Below are positions 46,755-55,590 of a stretch of DNA of 64,000 nucleotides, one piece after another (the first letter of the stretch is position 1; each line of letters starts with the position of its first letter). Under the pieces are notes generated by a model. That model was not told the origin of the DNA. It made no database searches and saw only the letters and a program-made list of their open reading frames with translations. A program made the translations under genes and the position numbers. This DNA comes from Pseudomonas sp. FEN (GTDB lineage: Bacteria > Pseudomonadota > Gammaproteobacteria > Pseudomonadales > Pseudomonadaceae): the NCBI RefSeq assembly GCF_904067045.1, contig NZ_CAJFDC010000013.1, positions 62,001-126,000 of the forward strand, written 5' to 3'.

Positions 46755-46820
46755 ATCTGATTTCAGCCGTTACACCGTTTCACCGACAGCCGGCCATCGA
46801 CCGGCACAGCGGGTCCAGGC

Positions 46821-48146
46821 TCAATGGTTGTAAGCCCGCTCATTGTGCTCGGCCAGGTCCAGCCCCATCTCTTCCACCGATTCATCGGCACGCAAGCCGA
46901 TCAACGCCTTGATCACCTTGAGAATCACCCAGCTGACGACAAAGCAGTAGGCCGTGGTCAGCGCCACTCCCTTGAGCTGCGCCAGGACCTGCCCGCCCAG
47001 GGTCACGCCTTCCACCAGACCGCCCATCGACGGCACGCAGAACACTCCGGTCAACACCGCGCCGATCATGCCGCCGATGCCGTGCAGGCCGAATACATCG
47101 AGGCTGTCGTCATAGCCGAAACGTCGTTTCAGCACAGTCACGCTCAGGTAGCAGAACACCCCGCACAGCAGGCCGATGGCCAGGGCACCGCCGACGCCGA
47201 CATAGGCGCAGGCCGGGGTAATCCCCACCAAACCGGCCAAGGCACCGCTGGCCAGGCCCAGGGCACTGGGTTTGCCGACCTTGAACCATTCGGTGAACAT
47301 CCAGCCGAGAATGCCGGCACAAGCGCCCAACTGGGTATTGAGCATGACGATCCCCGAAAGCCCGTTGAGACCGCCGCCGGAACCGATATTGAAACCGAAC
47401 CAGCCGACCCAGAGCATCGCCGCGCCGGCCATGGTCAGGCTCAGGTTGTGCGCCGGCATCGGTTCGTTCTGGTAACCCTTGCGCTTGCCGAGGATCAGAC
47501 ACGCGGCCAGGGCGGCGACCCCGGCATTGATGTGCACCGCGGTGCCGCCGGCAAAGTCGAGTACGCCCCAGTTATGCATCAGGGCTCCGGAACCGCCCCA
47601 GACCATATGCGCAACCGGCGCATAGACCAGGGTGAACCAGACCGCCATGAACAACAGCGCCGCCGAGAACTTCATGCGTTCAGCAAAGGCCCCGGCTATC
47701 AGCGCCGGAGTGATGATGGCGAAGGTCATCTGGAAGGTCACGAACACCCCTTCCGGGATATCGCCCACCAGGCTGTCGGGCTTCATCCCCGCCAGAAAGG
47801 CCCGGCTCAGGCCACCGACAAAGCTGTTGAAGGTCACCTGGCCCTCGACCATGCCAGTGGTGTCGACCACCATGCTGTAGCCATAGATCACCCATAGCAC
47901 GCCGACCAGCCCGGCCACGCCGAAGCACTGGGTGAACAGCGAAAGCATGTTTTTCGCCCGGACCAGGCCGCCATAGAACAGCGCCAGGCCCGGCAGGCAC
48001 ATGAACAGCACCAGTACCGCCGCGGTGATCATCCAGGCGCTGCTGCCGGTATTGAGGGTCGGGGCATCGGCAGCCTGCGCCAGAGGCGCTATTGCACCGA
48101 GGGCCAGCAGCGATAACAGGGACTTGCCAGGTAGACGATTGACCAT
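46821..48146 (-). CDS. amt: Ammonium/methylammonium transporter
   Basis: A 441-residue Amt-family channel. A signal peptide (GKSLLSLLALGAIAPLAQAA) is followed by 11 helices. Signatures include ALFYGGLVRAKNMLS, the Phe/His gate region in GGTAVHINAG and DSLDVFGLHGIGGMIGAVLT with the twin-His pore partner. ATG at 48146 follows CAGGAG. There is no glnK beside it, as would be usual for amtB, and the mgs genes lie just upstream, so it may serve methylammonium uptake or ammonium recapture. Confidence 0.92.
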   Translation of the reverse strand: MVNRLPGKSLLSLLALGAIAPLAQAADAPTLNTGSSAWMITAAVLVLFMCLPGLALFYGGLVRAKNMLSLFTQCFGVAGLVGVLWVIYGYSMVVDTTGMVEGQVTFNSFVGGLSRAFLAGMKPDSLVGDIPEGVFVTFQMTFAIITPALIAGAFAERMKFSAALLFMAVWFTLVYAPVAHMVWGGSGALMHNWGVLDFAGGTAVHINAGVAALAACLILGKRKGYQNEPMPAHNLSLTMAGAAMLWVGWFGFNIGSGGGLNGLSGIVMLNTQLGACAGILGWMFTEWFKVGKPSALGLASGALAGLVGITPACAYVGVGGALAIGLLCGVFCYLSVTVLKRRFGYDDSLDVFGLHGIGGMIGAVLTGVFCVPSMGGLVEGVTLGGQVLAQLKGVALTTAYCFVVSWVILKVIKALIGLRADESVEEMGLDLAEHNERAYNH

Positions 48147-48255
48147 TGTTGAAGCTCCTGCAAAGGGAATGGAAAGTGTCTGGCAGCGAGCAATGTGAGA
48201 GTGGACGGGCCTTGGGGGCCTCTTCGAATAAAAAACGGACAAACAGCGCGCTCCT

Positions 48256-48273
48256 ACAGGGTTTGCGCCCTGT
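48256..48273. other. Short inverted repeat between mgsC and amt
   Basis: ACAGGG and CCCTGT pair around TTTGCG, next to a REP-like half arm (GCTCCTACAGG). Its role is unknown; it could be part of the amt leader. Confidence 0.3.
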
Positions 48274-48295
48274 TCAAAATCCTATGGATGGCGGC

Positions 48296-48321
48296 CCGGC
48301 GGGGCCGCGTCGCCCCGCCGG
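48296..48321 (-). terminator. GC-rich hairpin after mgsC
   Basis: CCGGCGGGG (48296-48304) and CCCCGCCGG (48313-48321) are perfect 9-bp arms with an 8-nt loop, immediately after the mgsC stop. No U-tract follows, but the stem is strong enough to act as a terminator or RNA 3' end block. Confidence 0.5.
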
Positions 48322-48327
48322 AACGGC

Positions 48328-49665
48328 TCAGTACCCCGAACCCGGAATCCACGAGGTACCGGCCAACGGCACCCGGGCCATGGCCGCCGATTCCACGGTC
48401 AAGGCCACCAGGTCCTCCGGGTCGAGGTTATGCAGGTGCGACTTGCCACAGGCCCGCGCCATGGTCTGCGCCTCCAGCACCAGCACCCGCAGGTAGTTGG
48501 CCAGGCGCCGCCCGCCCTCCACCGGATCGAGGCGCTTGGACAGCTCCGGGTCCTGGGTGGTGATCCCCGCCGGGTCACGGCCATTCTGCCAGTCATCGTA
48601 GAAGCCGGCCGCCGAACCGATCTTCTTCAACTCTGCGTCCAGCCGCGGATGGTTGTCGCCCAGGGCAATCAACGCCGCCGTGCCGATCGCCACCGCGTCG
48701 GCGCCCAGCGCCATGGCCTTGGCCACATCGGCACCATTGCGAATCCCACCCGAGACGATCAACTGCACCTTGCGATGCATGCCCATCTCCTGCAGCGCCT
48801 GGACCGCCTGGGGAATCGCCGGCAGGATCGGAATGCCCACGTGTTCGATAAACACTTCCTGGGTCGCCGCCGTGCCGCCTTGCATGCCATCGAGCACAAT
48901 CACATCGGCACCGGCCTTGACCGCCAGCTTGACGTCGTAATACGGCCGACTGGCACCGATCTTCACGTAGATCGGCTTTTCCCAATCGGTGATTTCGCGC
49001 AACTCGGCAATCTTGATCGCCAAATCATCCGGGCCGGTCCAGTCCGGGTGCCGGCAGGCACTGCGCTGGTCGACTCCGATCGGCAGCGTGCGCATCCCGG
49101 CCACGCGCTCGGTGACCTTCATGCCCAGCAGCATGCCGCCACCGCCCGGCTTGGCGCCCTGGCCGAGGACGATCTCGATGGCGTCGGCCTTGCGCAGGTC
49201 GTCCGGGTTCATGCCGTAGCGCGACGGCAGGTATTGATAGACCAGATGCTGCGATTGCCCGCGCTCTTCCGGGGTCATGCCGCCGTCACCGGTGGTGGTG
49301 CTGGTCCCGGCAATGGTCGCGCCACGGCCAAGGGCCTCCTTGGCATTGGCCGACAGCGCGCCGAAGCTCATGCCGGCGATGGTCACCGGGATCTTCAGGT
49401 GAAGCGGCTTCTTGGCGAAGCGGTTGCCAAGAATCACGTCGGTCCCGCACTTCTCCCGATAGCCTTCCAGCGGGTAGCGCGACACGCTGGCGCCGAGCAA
49501 CAGCAAGTCATCGAAGTGCGGCAGCTTGCGCTTGGTGCCGCCACCGCGGATGTCATAGATGCCGGTTTCCGCGGCACGCTGGATTTCCTGGATGGTCAGG
49601 CGGTCGAAGGTGGCGGACTCACGCAGCACCGGAGTAGCGGCTTTTGGGTTAACAGGGTCGCTCAT
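48328..49665 (-). CDS. mgsC: N-methylglutamate synthase, FMN-binding subunit MgsC
   Basis: A 445-residue protein of the FMN-binding glutamate synthase family, the catalytic subunit that makes N-methylglutamate. Typical segments: GMSFGALSANAKEALGRGA near residue 97, GDGGMTPEERGQS, LGQGAKPGGGGML, VKIGASRPYYDVKLAVKAGA and DGMQGGTAATQEVF with the flavin site. It sits in the order gmaS-mgsA-mgsB-mgsC, the layout of the N-methylglutamate pathway (also annotated as glxBCD). AGGAG precedes the ATG. Confidence 0.9.
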   Translation of the reverse strand: MSDPVNPKAATPVLRESATFDRLTIQEIQRAAETGIYDIRGGGTKRKLPHFDDLLLLGASVSRYPLEGYREKCGTDVILGNRFAKKPLHLKIPVTIAGMSFGALSANAKEALGRGATIAGTSTTTGDGGMTPEERGQSQHLVYQYLPSRYGMNPDDLRKADAIEIVLGQGAKPGGGGMLLGMKVTERVAGMRTLPIGVDQRSACRHPDWTGPDDLAIKIAELREITDWEKPIYVKIGASRPYYDVKLAVKAGADVIVLDGMQGGTAATQEVFIEHVGIPILPAIPQAVQALQEMGMHRKVQLIVSGGIRNGADVAKAMALGADAVAIGTAALIALGDNHPRLDAELKKIGSAAGFYDDWQNGRDPAGITTQDPELSKRLDPVEGGRRLANYLRVLVLEAQTMARACGKSHLHNLDPEDLVALTVESAAMARVPLAGTSWIPGSGY

Positions 49666-49685
49666 GGCAGTTCTCCTCGCGCGGA

Positions 49686-50369
49686 TCAGTACGCGGACGC
49701 GTTATCGACTTTGAAGTTGTACAACTGACGGGCCGAGCCATAGCGCTTGAAGCTCGCGGGCGACTCATCGAAACCGGCGCGGTTGAGCAGCTCCCGCAGT
49801 TCCTCCAGGTGCTCGGCGCGCATCTCTTTCTCGACGCAGTCCGAGCCCAGCGACTGCACGCGGCCTTTGACGTAGATACGGGTTTCGTAGAGCGAATCGC
49901 CGAGGGCATCGCCGGCATCGCCGCACACCACCAGGCGCCCGGCCTGGCCCATGAAGCAGCTCATATGGCCGATGCTGCCGCCGACCACGATGTCGACTCC
50001 CTTCATCGAGATCCCGCAACGGGCCCCGGCGTCGCCCTCGATCACCAGCAAGCCGCCATGGGCGGTGGCGCCGGCCGCCTGGGAGGCGCTGCCCTTGATC
50101 CGGACCATGCCGGACATCATGTTCTCGGCGACCCCGACCCCGGCATTGCCATGCACGGTGATGCTCGCCTTCTGGTTCATGCCGGCGCAGTAGTAACCGG
50201 CATGCCCCTGGATATCGATGGACACGGCCTGGTTCACACCCACCGCGAGGTTGTGCTTGCCATTGGAATGGGTCACCCGCCACTCGCGGTCTTCGACCTG
50301 ATGGGCCTGGTCATGCAGTGCCTGGTTGAGTTCACGCACGCTGGCAGTGGAAAGATCGATAGTTTTCAT
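49686..50369 (-). CDS. mgsB: N-methylglutamate synthase subunit MgsB (GXGXG protein)
   Basis: A 227-residue protein made of a right-handed GXGXG beta-helix, the third domain of glutamate synthase as a free subunit. The repeats read GHAGYYCAGMNQKASITVHG, GNAGVGVAENMMSGMVRIKG and GDAGARCGISMKGVDIVVGG. Such subunits support an ammonia or methylamine channel between glutaminase and FMN parts. Its ATG overlaps the mgsA stop by 4 nt. AAGGAG precedes it. Confidence 0.9.
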   Translation of the reverse strand: MKTIDLSTASVRELNQALHDQAHQVEDREWRVTHSNGKHNLAVGVNQAVSIDIQGHAGYYCAGMNQKASITVHGNAGVGVAENMMSGMVRIKGSASQAAGATAHGGLLVIEGDAGARCGISMKGVDIVVGGSIGHMSCFMGQAGRLVVCGDAGDALGDSLYETRIYVKGRVQSLGSDCVEKEMRAEHLEELRELLNRAGFDESPASFKRYGSARQLYNFKVDNASAY

Positions 50370-51286
50370 AGGTGCGCTCCTTGAGCTGACTCGCGTTCCC
50401 AGATGTACATAGTGGCCGGTGCTGGCTCCCAGACCCTGGCGTGTTCGATGCCCGGAAGGCTCGACAACGCCTGATATTCGGAGGCCATGGCCACATAGTC
50501 GTCGGTCTCGGCGAGGATCGCCGGCTTGCAGGCGATCGGGTCGCGGATCACGGCGAAACCGTTGCGGGTGCCGATGGCGAACGTGAAGAAGCCGTCCAGA
50601 TCCTCCAGAGAATGATCCAGCGCTTCTTTCAGCGAGTCGCCCTGCTGCAAGCGCCAGGTCAGGTAGCCGGCGGCCACTTCGGTATCGTTGTCGGTCTCGA
50701 AGTGAATGCCTTCGCGCTTGAGTTCCTGACGCAGGCGGAAGTGGTTGGACAGCGAGCCGTTGTGCACCAGGCACAGGTCGGCGCCGGTGGAGAACGGGTG
50801 GCTACCTTCCATGGTCACCGCGCTTTCGGTGGCCATCCGGGTGTGGCCAATAATGTGGCTGCCCTTCATGCCGGCGAGGCCAAAACGTTGGGAAATCTCC
50901 TCGGGCAAGCCCATGCCCTTGAGGATTTCGATGCTCTGCCCGGCGCTCATGATCCGCACGCTCGGCGCCAGTTCGGCGAGGGCCAGACGTACCGGGGCTT
51001 CCTCGGCGTGGATTTTGAGCACGGCGGCGCTGGCATTCTGGAACCAGTCCAGCGAGCAGCCGAGACGCCCCTCCAGCTCGCCCATCAGGGTTTTCCAGGC
51101 AAAGCCTTCGGTGGTCGCCTGCAGGGTCAGCTTGACCCAGCCGTCCGCTACTTCATCGCCGTAAATGGCGAAGCCCGCACTGTCCGGGCCACGATCGGTC
51201 ATGGCCTGCAACATCGGTTCGAAGAGCTTGCCGAGCTGGGATTCCAGCTGCGGATTTTTCAGATAAAGACCTACGATCCCACACAT
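50366..51286 (-). CDS. mgsA: N-methylglutamate synthase subunit MgsA (class II glutamine amidotransferase)
   Basis: A 306-residue Ntn-hydrolase glutaminase domain. Cys2 in MCGIVGLYL becomes the N-terminal nucleophile after Met removal. SHPFSTGADLCLVHNGSLSN, then FETDNDTEVAAGYLTWRL and DGFFTFAIGT are canonical. In the pathway it would release methylamine from gamma-glutamylmethylamide. It lies 72 nt after gmaS. Confidence 0.9.
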   Translation of the reverse strand: MCGIVGLYLKNPQLESQLGKLFEPMLQAMTDRGPDSAGFAIYGDEVADGWVKLTLQATTEGFAWKTLMGELEGRLGCSLDWFQNASAAVLKIHAEEAPVRLALAELAPSVRIMSAGQSIEILKGMGLPEEISQRFGLAGMKGSHIIGHTRMATESAVTMEGSHPFSTGADLCLVHNGSLSNHFRLRQELKREGIHFETDNDTEVAAGYLTWRLQQGDSLKEALDHSLEDLDGFFTFAIGTRNGFAVIRDPIACKPAILAETDDYVAMASEYQALSSLPGIEHARVWEPAPATMYIWERESAQGAHL

Positions 51287-51358
51287 ATCAAGTCTCCTTC
51301 GGAGGCAGTGAACACCCGGTGCCGTAGCGGGGGCCCGAATGGTTGTCAAAACACACAG

Positions 51359-52693
51359 TCAGAAAAATTCGGTGTAGCGCTGGATTTCCCAGTCGGAGAC
51401 ATGGCGGCTGTATTCCACCCACTCCATGCGCTTGAGCTTGATGAACTCGCCGACGATTTCCGCGCCCATCACCTCGGCGAACAGCGGGTCTGCTTCCAGG
51501 GCGTCACAGGCTTCCTTGAGCGATTGCGGCAAGGTCTTGATGCCCCGCGCGGCGATCTGTTCCAGGCTCAGGCTGTAGAGGTTTTCATTGCAGACGTCAT
51601 CGATTTCCAGCTGGCGATCGATGCCATCCAGACCGGCGGCGATGATCGCCGCACTGACCAGGTAGGGGTTGCAGCCGGCATCCGGCAGACGGAACTCGAG
51701 GCGGCCGTAAGGCACGCGGACCATCGCCGAACGGTTATTCGCGCCGAAGGCGATAAAGGCCGGGGCCCAGGTCGCGCCGGACAGCGAGTTGCCCACTACC
51801 AGGCGCTTGTAGGAGTTGACCGTCGGCGCGGCGAAGGCGCACAGCGCCGGGCCATGAGCGAGCAGGCCAGCGGCAAAGTGATAGGCCAGTTTCGACAGGC
51901 CCATGCCGCTCGGGTCGCTGGCGTCATGGAACAGGTTCTTGTTCTCGGCGCTGGCGATCGACAGGTGAAAGTGCATGCCGTTGCCGGCGCGCTTCGGATC
52001 GGGCTTGGGCATGAACGAACAGATCAGGCCCAGGTCGTTGGCGATCTCGCCGGCAGCCATGCGGAAAAAGGTGAAGCGGTCGGCCGAGGTCAGGGCATCG
52101 CTGTAGGTGTAGTTGATCTCGAACTGGCCGTTGGCGTCTTCATGGTCGATCTGATAGACCTCGAAATCCACCGCCTGCAACGCTTCGGTCAGGTGCTCGA
52201 GAAACACCCGGGAGCGCGACAGGCCCTTGTAGTCATAGCAAGGCTTGTCGAGATTGTCACTGGCATCGACCGCCTGCAATTTGCCCTCCGCATCCCGGCG
52301 GAACAGGCTGAACTCAGGTTCCAGGCCGGTGTTGAGGGTCCAGCCCTTGTCCCGCAGACGCCGGACCTGTTGTTGCAGGACATAGCGGCTGTCATAGGGA
52401 TGCGGCTGACCGTCGACATGCCCGACACAGACCACACGACCGTACCCCGGCTGCCAGGGCACCGGGGTCAGGGTCGACAGATCGCCACGGGCCATGAAGT
52501 CCGGACCGTGAGGCTGCATGCCCATGCCGCAGATGGCGAAACCGGCAAATCCGGCCCCTTCTTCCGCCACCGTCTTGAGCCCACACACGGGCACCGATTT
52601 GGTTTTCGCCGCGCCATGGATATCGACAAATTGCGCAAGCACGTACTTGATCCCGTACTTGTCGATGAGACGCTGGGTTTCTGCTGGCAACAT
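51359..52693 (-). CDS. gmaS: Gamma-glutamylmethylamide synthetase (type III glutamine synthetase)
   Basis: A 444-residue glutamine-synthetase-like ligase that joins methylamine to glutamate with ATP. Conserved parts are the metal-binding [38 protein letters not shown] and the [19 protein letters not shown] end. The gene is also called glnT. ATG at 52693 follows GAGGAG. It begins the gmaS-mgsABC operon, and a TTTCC-N5-GGAAT element lies 86 nt before its start. A plain glutamine synthetase is the alternative, but neighbours favour GmaS. Confidence 0.9.
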   Translation of the reverse strand: MLPAETQRLIDKYGIKYVLAQFVDIHGAAKTKSVPVCGLKTVAEEGAGFAGFAICGMGMQPHGPDFMARGDLSTLTPVPWQPGYGRVVCVGHVDGQPHPYDSRYVLQQQVRRLRDKGWTLNTGLEPEFSLFRRDAEGKLQAVDASDNLDKPCYDYKGLSRSRVFLEHLTEALQAVDFEVYQIDHEDANGQFEINYTYSDALTSADRFTFFRMAAGEIANDLGLICSFMPKPDPKRAGNGMHFHLSIASAENKNLFHDASDPSGMGLSKLAYHFAAGLLAHGPALCAFAAPTVNSYKRLVVGNSLSGATWAPAFIAFGANNRSAMVRVPYGRLEFRLPDAGCNPYLVSAAIIAAGLDGIDRQLEIDDVCNENLYSLSLEQIAARGIKTLPQSLKEACDALEADPLFAEVMGAEIVGEFIKLKRMEWVEYSRHVSDWEIQRYTEFF

Positions 52694-52778
52694 AGGGTCT
52701 TCACTCCTCGTGAAAAGGCAAAGCGCTAGGGATGGAGTTGACGCTCTCAACCTTCTTTATTCTGCACAAGAAAGTTAA

Positions 52779-52793
52779 TTTCCCATTAGGAAT
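52779..52793 (-). promoter_or_regulatory. TTTCC-N5-GGAAT site upstream of gmaS
   Basis: TTTCCCATTAGGAAT matches the inverted-pentamer pattern found before dmmA at nine of ten arm positions. It lies 86 nt upstream of the gmaS start, in the 284-nt divergent region shared with the XRE-cupin gene. Confidence 0.5.
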
Positions 52794-52863
52794 GCAAAGC
52801 CCTTGCCAAGTTCACCCATGAGCCGATGCGGCATCAGCAACCGCGCATTTGTGCTGTATATAT

Positions 52864-52889
52864 GGGAAAATTGTTTTCCCTGTGGGAAT
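52864..52889 (+). promoter_or_regulatory. Compound site upstream of the XRE-cupin gene
   Basis: A 17-bp palindrome, GGGAAAATTGTTTTCCC (52864-52880), overlaps a TTTCCCTGTGGGAAT site (52875-52889) of the TTTCC-N5-GGAAA type. It lies midway between gmaS and the regulator, fitting autoregulation. Confidence 0.55.
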
Positions 52890-52928
52890 ACAAGCCGCCG
52901 GCGAGCCGCGTAGGCGGTCGCCTTGCAC

Positions 52929-52943
52929 TTTCCCAGTGCGAAA
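52929..52943 (+). promoter_or_regulatory. TTTCC-N5-CGAAA site upstream of the XRE-cupin gene
   Basis: TTTCCCAGTGCGAAA matches nine of ten arm positions of the motif and lies 35 nt before the regulator start, where bound protein would block its promoter. Confidence 0.45.
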
Positions 52944-52977
52944 CTAATATTATTGAACAGAAACCGTGCAGGTCCCG

Positions 52978-53583
52978 ATGAATATGCCGAACGAGCTCGA
53001 ACCCCGCCTCAAGCTGGAGCAGTACCTGGGCATGCAGATCAAGCGCCAGCGCCTGGCGCAGGATCTGAAACTGTCCGATGTGGCGAAGATCGCCGGTATC
53101 AGCCAGGGTATGTTGAGCAAGATCGAGAACGCCCAGGTGTCCACCAGTCTCGATACCCTGAGCCGCCTGTGCGACGTGCTCGGACTGCCGATGTCGAAGT
53201 TGTTCAGCCAGTACGACCAGCAGGGCGGCAGTGCCCTGCTGGTCAAGGCCGACCAGGGCATGGAGGTGGTGCGCCGGGGCACGGAGAAAGGCCACACCTA
53301 TCACCTGCTCAACCACACCCGTGGGCCGAAGAAGAGCTTCGAGGCCTATATGGTCAGCATGGATGACGCCAGCGAGGAGTTTCCGACCTTCTCCCATCCC
53401 GGCACCGAATTCCTGCACTTGCTCGAGGGCGAACTGATCTACCGCCACGGCAATCAGCTGTACCGCATGGAGGCCGGCGACAGCCTGACCTTCGAAGGTG
53501 AAGTCCCCCACGGTCCCGAGCAATTGGTACAGGTGCCGATCCGCCTGCTGTCGATCATGAACTACGGCAACGACCGCGAATAA
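52978..53583 (+). CDS. XRE-family regulator with cupin domain
   Basis: A 201-residue regulator. The N-terminal helix-turn-helix (about residues 15-70) reads IKRQRLAQDLKLSDVAKIAG then ISQGMLSKIENAQVSTSLDT. The C-terminal cupin (about 115-195) contains HPGTEFLHLLEGELIYRHG and GDSLTFEGEVPHGPEQL. XRE-cupin proteins usually sense small amines, amino acids or organic acids. It lies between the divergent gmaS operon and the mgd operon, and sites of the form TTTCC-N5-GGAAA flank it. ATG at 52978 was chosen; a GTG at 52966 and ATG at 52984 are alternatives. Confidence 0.9.
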   Translation: MNMPNELEPRLKLEQYLGMQIKRQRLAQDLKLSDVAKIAGISQGMLSKIENAQVSTSLDTLSRLCDVLGLPMSKLFSQYDQQGGSALLVKADQGMEVVRRGTEKGHTYHLLNHTRGPKKSFEAYMVSMDDASEEFPTFSHPGTEFLHLLEGELIYRHGNQLYRMEAGDSLTFEGEVPHGPEQLVQVPIRLLSIMNYGNDRE

Positions 53584-53606
53584 CCCCTCCCCTGATCCCT
53601 CTCCGC

Positions 53607-53633
53607 GCACGACCGCCTGAAGCGGCGTCGTGC
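53607..53633 (+). terminator. Hairpin after the XRE-cupin gene
   Basis: GCACGAC (53607-53613) and GTCGTGC (53627-53633) are perfect arms with further CGC/GCG pairing inside. The position 24 nt after the stop suggests a terminator, though no clear U-tract follows. Confidence 0.45.
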
Positions 53634-53726
53634 CCGCTGCTATTTCCTGCCAGTTAAAAAACTTTCAGAAACCTCTGGACGTCCCCCGCGAATTTCCCCT
53701 ATAAAGTCGTAACCAAGAATATTTTA

Positions 53727-53741
53727 TTCTCCATAAGAAAA
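53727..53741 (+). promoter_or_regulatory. Weak match to the TTTCC-N5-GGAAA motif before purU2
   Basis: TTCTCCATAAGAAAA matches seven of ten arm positions. It stands about 80 nt before the purU2-folD2-mgdABCD operon, where a regulatory site is expected. The remainder of the gap 53634-53821 shows nothing else clear. Confidence 0.25.
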
Positions 53742-53821
53742 CAGCTTCAGGGATGAAGTCCGCTTCAACGTTGTTTTTATCGCCCTGCGATGAGCTGCCG
53801 CCACCCTCCCGAGGACGCGTC

Positions 53822-54688
53822 ATGCAACACGACAAGAACCATTTCATCATCAAGATCAGCTGTCCGGCGGTGTCCGGGATCGTCGCCGCCGTCACCACTT
53901 ACCTGGCGGACAACGGTTGCTACATCGGGGAGATGGCGCAATTCGACGACGAGTTCAGCGGCAAGTTTTTCATGCGCGCGGTGTTCCGTTTCAACGACGG
54001 CCTGCCCGCCGCCATCGAACCGCTCAAGGCCGGCTTCGCCGACGTGGCCAAGGCTTTCGACATGGCCTGGGAGCTGCACGACACCCGCCAGCCGATGCGT
54101 GTGCTGCTGATGGTCAGCAAGTTCGACCATTGCCTCACTGACCTGCTCTACCGCTACCACAAGGGCGAGATGGACATGACCATCACCGCCATCGTCTCCA
54201 ATCACCTGGACCTGCGGCCAATGGCCGAGCGCGAGGGTATCCGCTTCATTTACCTACCAGTGACCCAGGACAGCAAGGCCCGCCAGGAAGCCGAACTGAT
54301 GACGATCATCGACGACACCCGCACCGACCTGGTGGTCCTGGCCCGCTACATGCAGATCCTCTCCGACGACCTGTGCCGCCAGCTCTCGGGCCGGGCGATC
54401 AATATCCACCACTCGTTCCTGCCCGGCTTCAAGGGTGCCAAGCCCTATCACCAGGCCTACCAGCGCGGGGTCAAACTGATTGGCGCCACCGCCCACTACG
54501 TCACCAGCGACCTGGATGAAGGGCCGATCATCGAGCAGGAGGTGCAACGGGTCGACCACGTGTACCGCCCCGATGACCTGGTCGCGACCGGGCGCGATAC
54601 CGAAACCGTGGCCCTGTCCAAGGCGGTCAAGTACCACCTGGAGCACCGGGTTTTCCTCAACCAGGACAGAACGGTGATCTTCCGGTGA
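53822..54688 (+). CDS. purU: Formyltetrahydrofolate deformylase, copy 2
   Basis: A 288-residue PurU with an ACT domain (IIKISCPAVSGIVAAVTTYL) and the formyl-hydrolase active site [19 protein letters not shown] and [12 protein letters not shown]. It is close to copy 1 at 39135 over the whole length, including long stretches of near-identical DNA. It heads the purU-folD-mgdABCD operon, so it handles C1 units from N-methylglutamate oxidation. ATG at 53822 follows GAGG; longer upstream frame lacks coding character. The stop overlaps folD2. Confidence 0.93.
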   Translation: MQHDKNHFIIKISCPAVSGIVAAVTTYLADNGCYIGEMAQFDDEFSGKFFMRAVFRFNDGLPAAIEPLKAGFADVAKAFDMAWELHDTRQPMRVLLMVSKFDHCLTDLLYRYHKGEMDMTITAIVSNHLDLRPMAEREGIRFIYLPVTQDSKARQEAELMTIIDDTRTDLVVLARYMQILSDDLCRQLSGRAINIHHSFLPGFKGAKPYHQAYQRGVKLIGATAHYVTSDLDEGPIIEQEVQRVDHVYRPDDLVATGRDTETVALSKAVKYHLEHRVFLNQDRTVIFR

Positions 54689-55590
54689 ACAGCCCCAGAC
54701 TGATAGATGGCAAGGCCGCCTCGGCGCGGGTCCTGGAACAGGTGCGCGAAGAGGTCGACGACCTGCTCGAACAGGCGATCCAACCGGCGCTGGCGGTGAT
54801 CCTGGTGGGCAACGACCCGGCCAGCCAGGTCTATGTGCGCAACAAGATCCTGCGCGCCGAGGAAGTCGGCATTCGCTCCCTGGAGCAGCGCCTGCCCAGC
54901 GATACCAGCACCGAACAACTGCTGAACCTGATCAAGAGCCTGAACGACGACCGCTCGATCAACGGCATCCTCCTGCAACTCCCGTTGCCGGCACAGATCG
55001 ACGAATTGCGCGCCCTGGAAGCCATCGACCCGCGCAAGGACGTGGACGGTTTTCACAGTGAAAACGTCGGCGGCCTCAGCCAGGGTCGCGATGTCCTCGC
55101 GCCCTGTACCCCCAGCGGTTGCCTGCACCTGCTGGAACAAACCTGTGGCGATCTGCGCGGCAAGCATGCGGTGGTGGTCGGCCGCTCGAACATTGTCGGC
55201 AAGCCCATGGCCGCCCTGCTGCTCAAGGCCGATTGCTCGGTTACCGTGCTCCACTCGCGTAGCCGCGAGGCCCAGGCGCTGTGCCGCCAGGCCGATATCG
55301 TGATCGCCGCCGTCGGCCGTGCCGGGCTGATCGATGCCAGTTGGCTGAAACCGGGGGCGGTGGTGATCGACGTCGGCATCAATCGCATCAACCTCGACGG
55401 CCACAGCCGTCTGGTCGGCGACGTCGATTTCGCCAGCGCCCTGCCCCAGGTCTCGGCGATCACCCCGGTGCCGGGTGGTGTCGGCCCGATGACCATCGCC
55501 TTCCTGATGAAAAACACCGTGATCGCCGCCCGCCGGCAACACCAGGCGCAACGCAGCCAATCGGAGGCCGTATGCCATTCAATCTATTGA
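54685..55590 (+). CDS. folD: Methylene-THF dehydrogenase/cyclohydrolase, copy 2
   Basis: A 301-residue FolD with catalytic Lys in [19 protein letters not shown] motif [15 protein letters not shown] and [17 protein letters not shown]. It starts with GTG overlapping the purU2 stop by 4 nt, a sign of translational coupling. It overlaps mgdA by 19 nt. It is paralogous to the copy at 45741 (clear identity through most of the sequence), so each demethylation cluster has its own pair. Confidence 0.92.
   Translation: MNSPRLIDGKAASARVLEQVREEVDDLLEQAIQPALAVILVGNDPASQVYVRNKILRAEEVGIRSLEQRLPSDTSTEQLLNLIKSLNDDRSINGILLQLPLPAQIDELRALEAIDPRKDVDGFHSENVGGLSQGRDVLAPCTPSGCLHLLEQTCGDLRGKHAVVVGRSNIVGKPMAALLLKADCSVTVLHSRSREAQALCRQADIVIAAVGRAGLIDASWLKPGAVVIDVGINRINLDGHSRLVGDVDFASALPQVSAITPVPGGVGPMTIAFLMKNTVIAARRQHQAQRSQSEAVCHSIY

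Noticed and set aside
48147..48250. Sigma-54 promoter for amt
   Set aside because: No GG-N10-GC pair matching the -24/-12 consensus was found in the 100 nt before the start.
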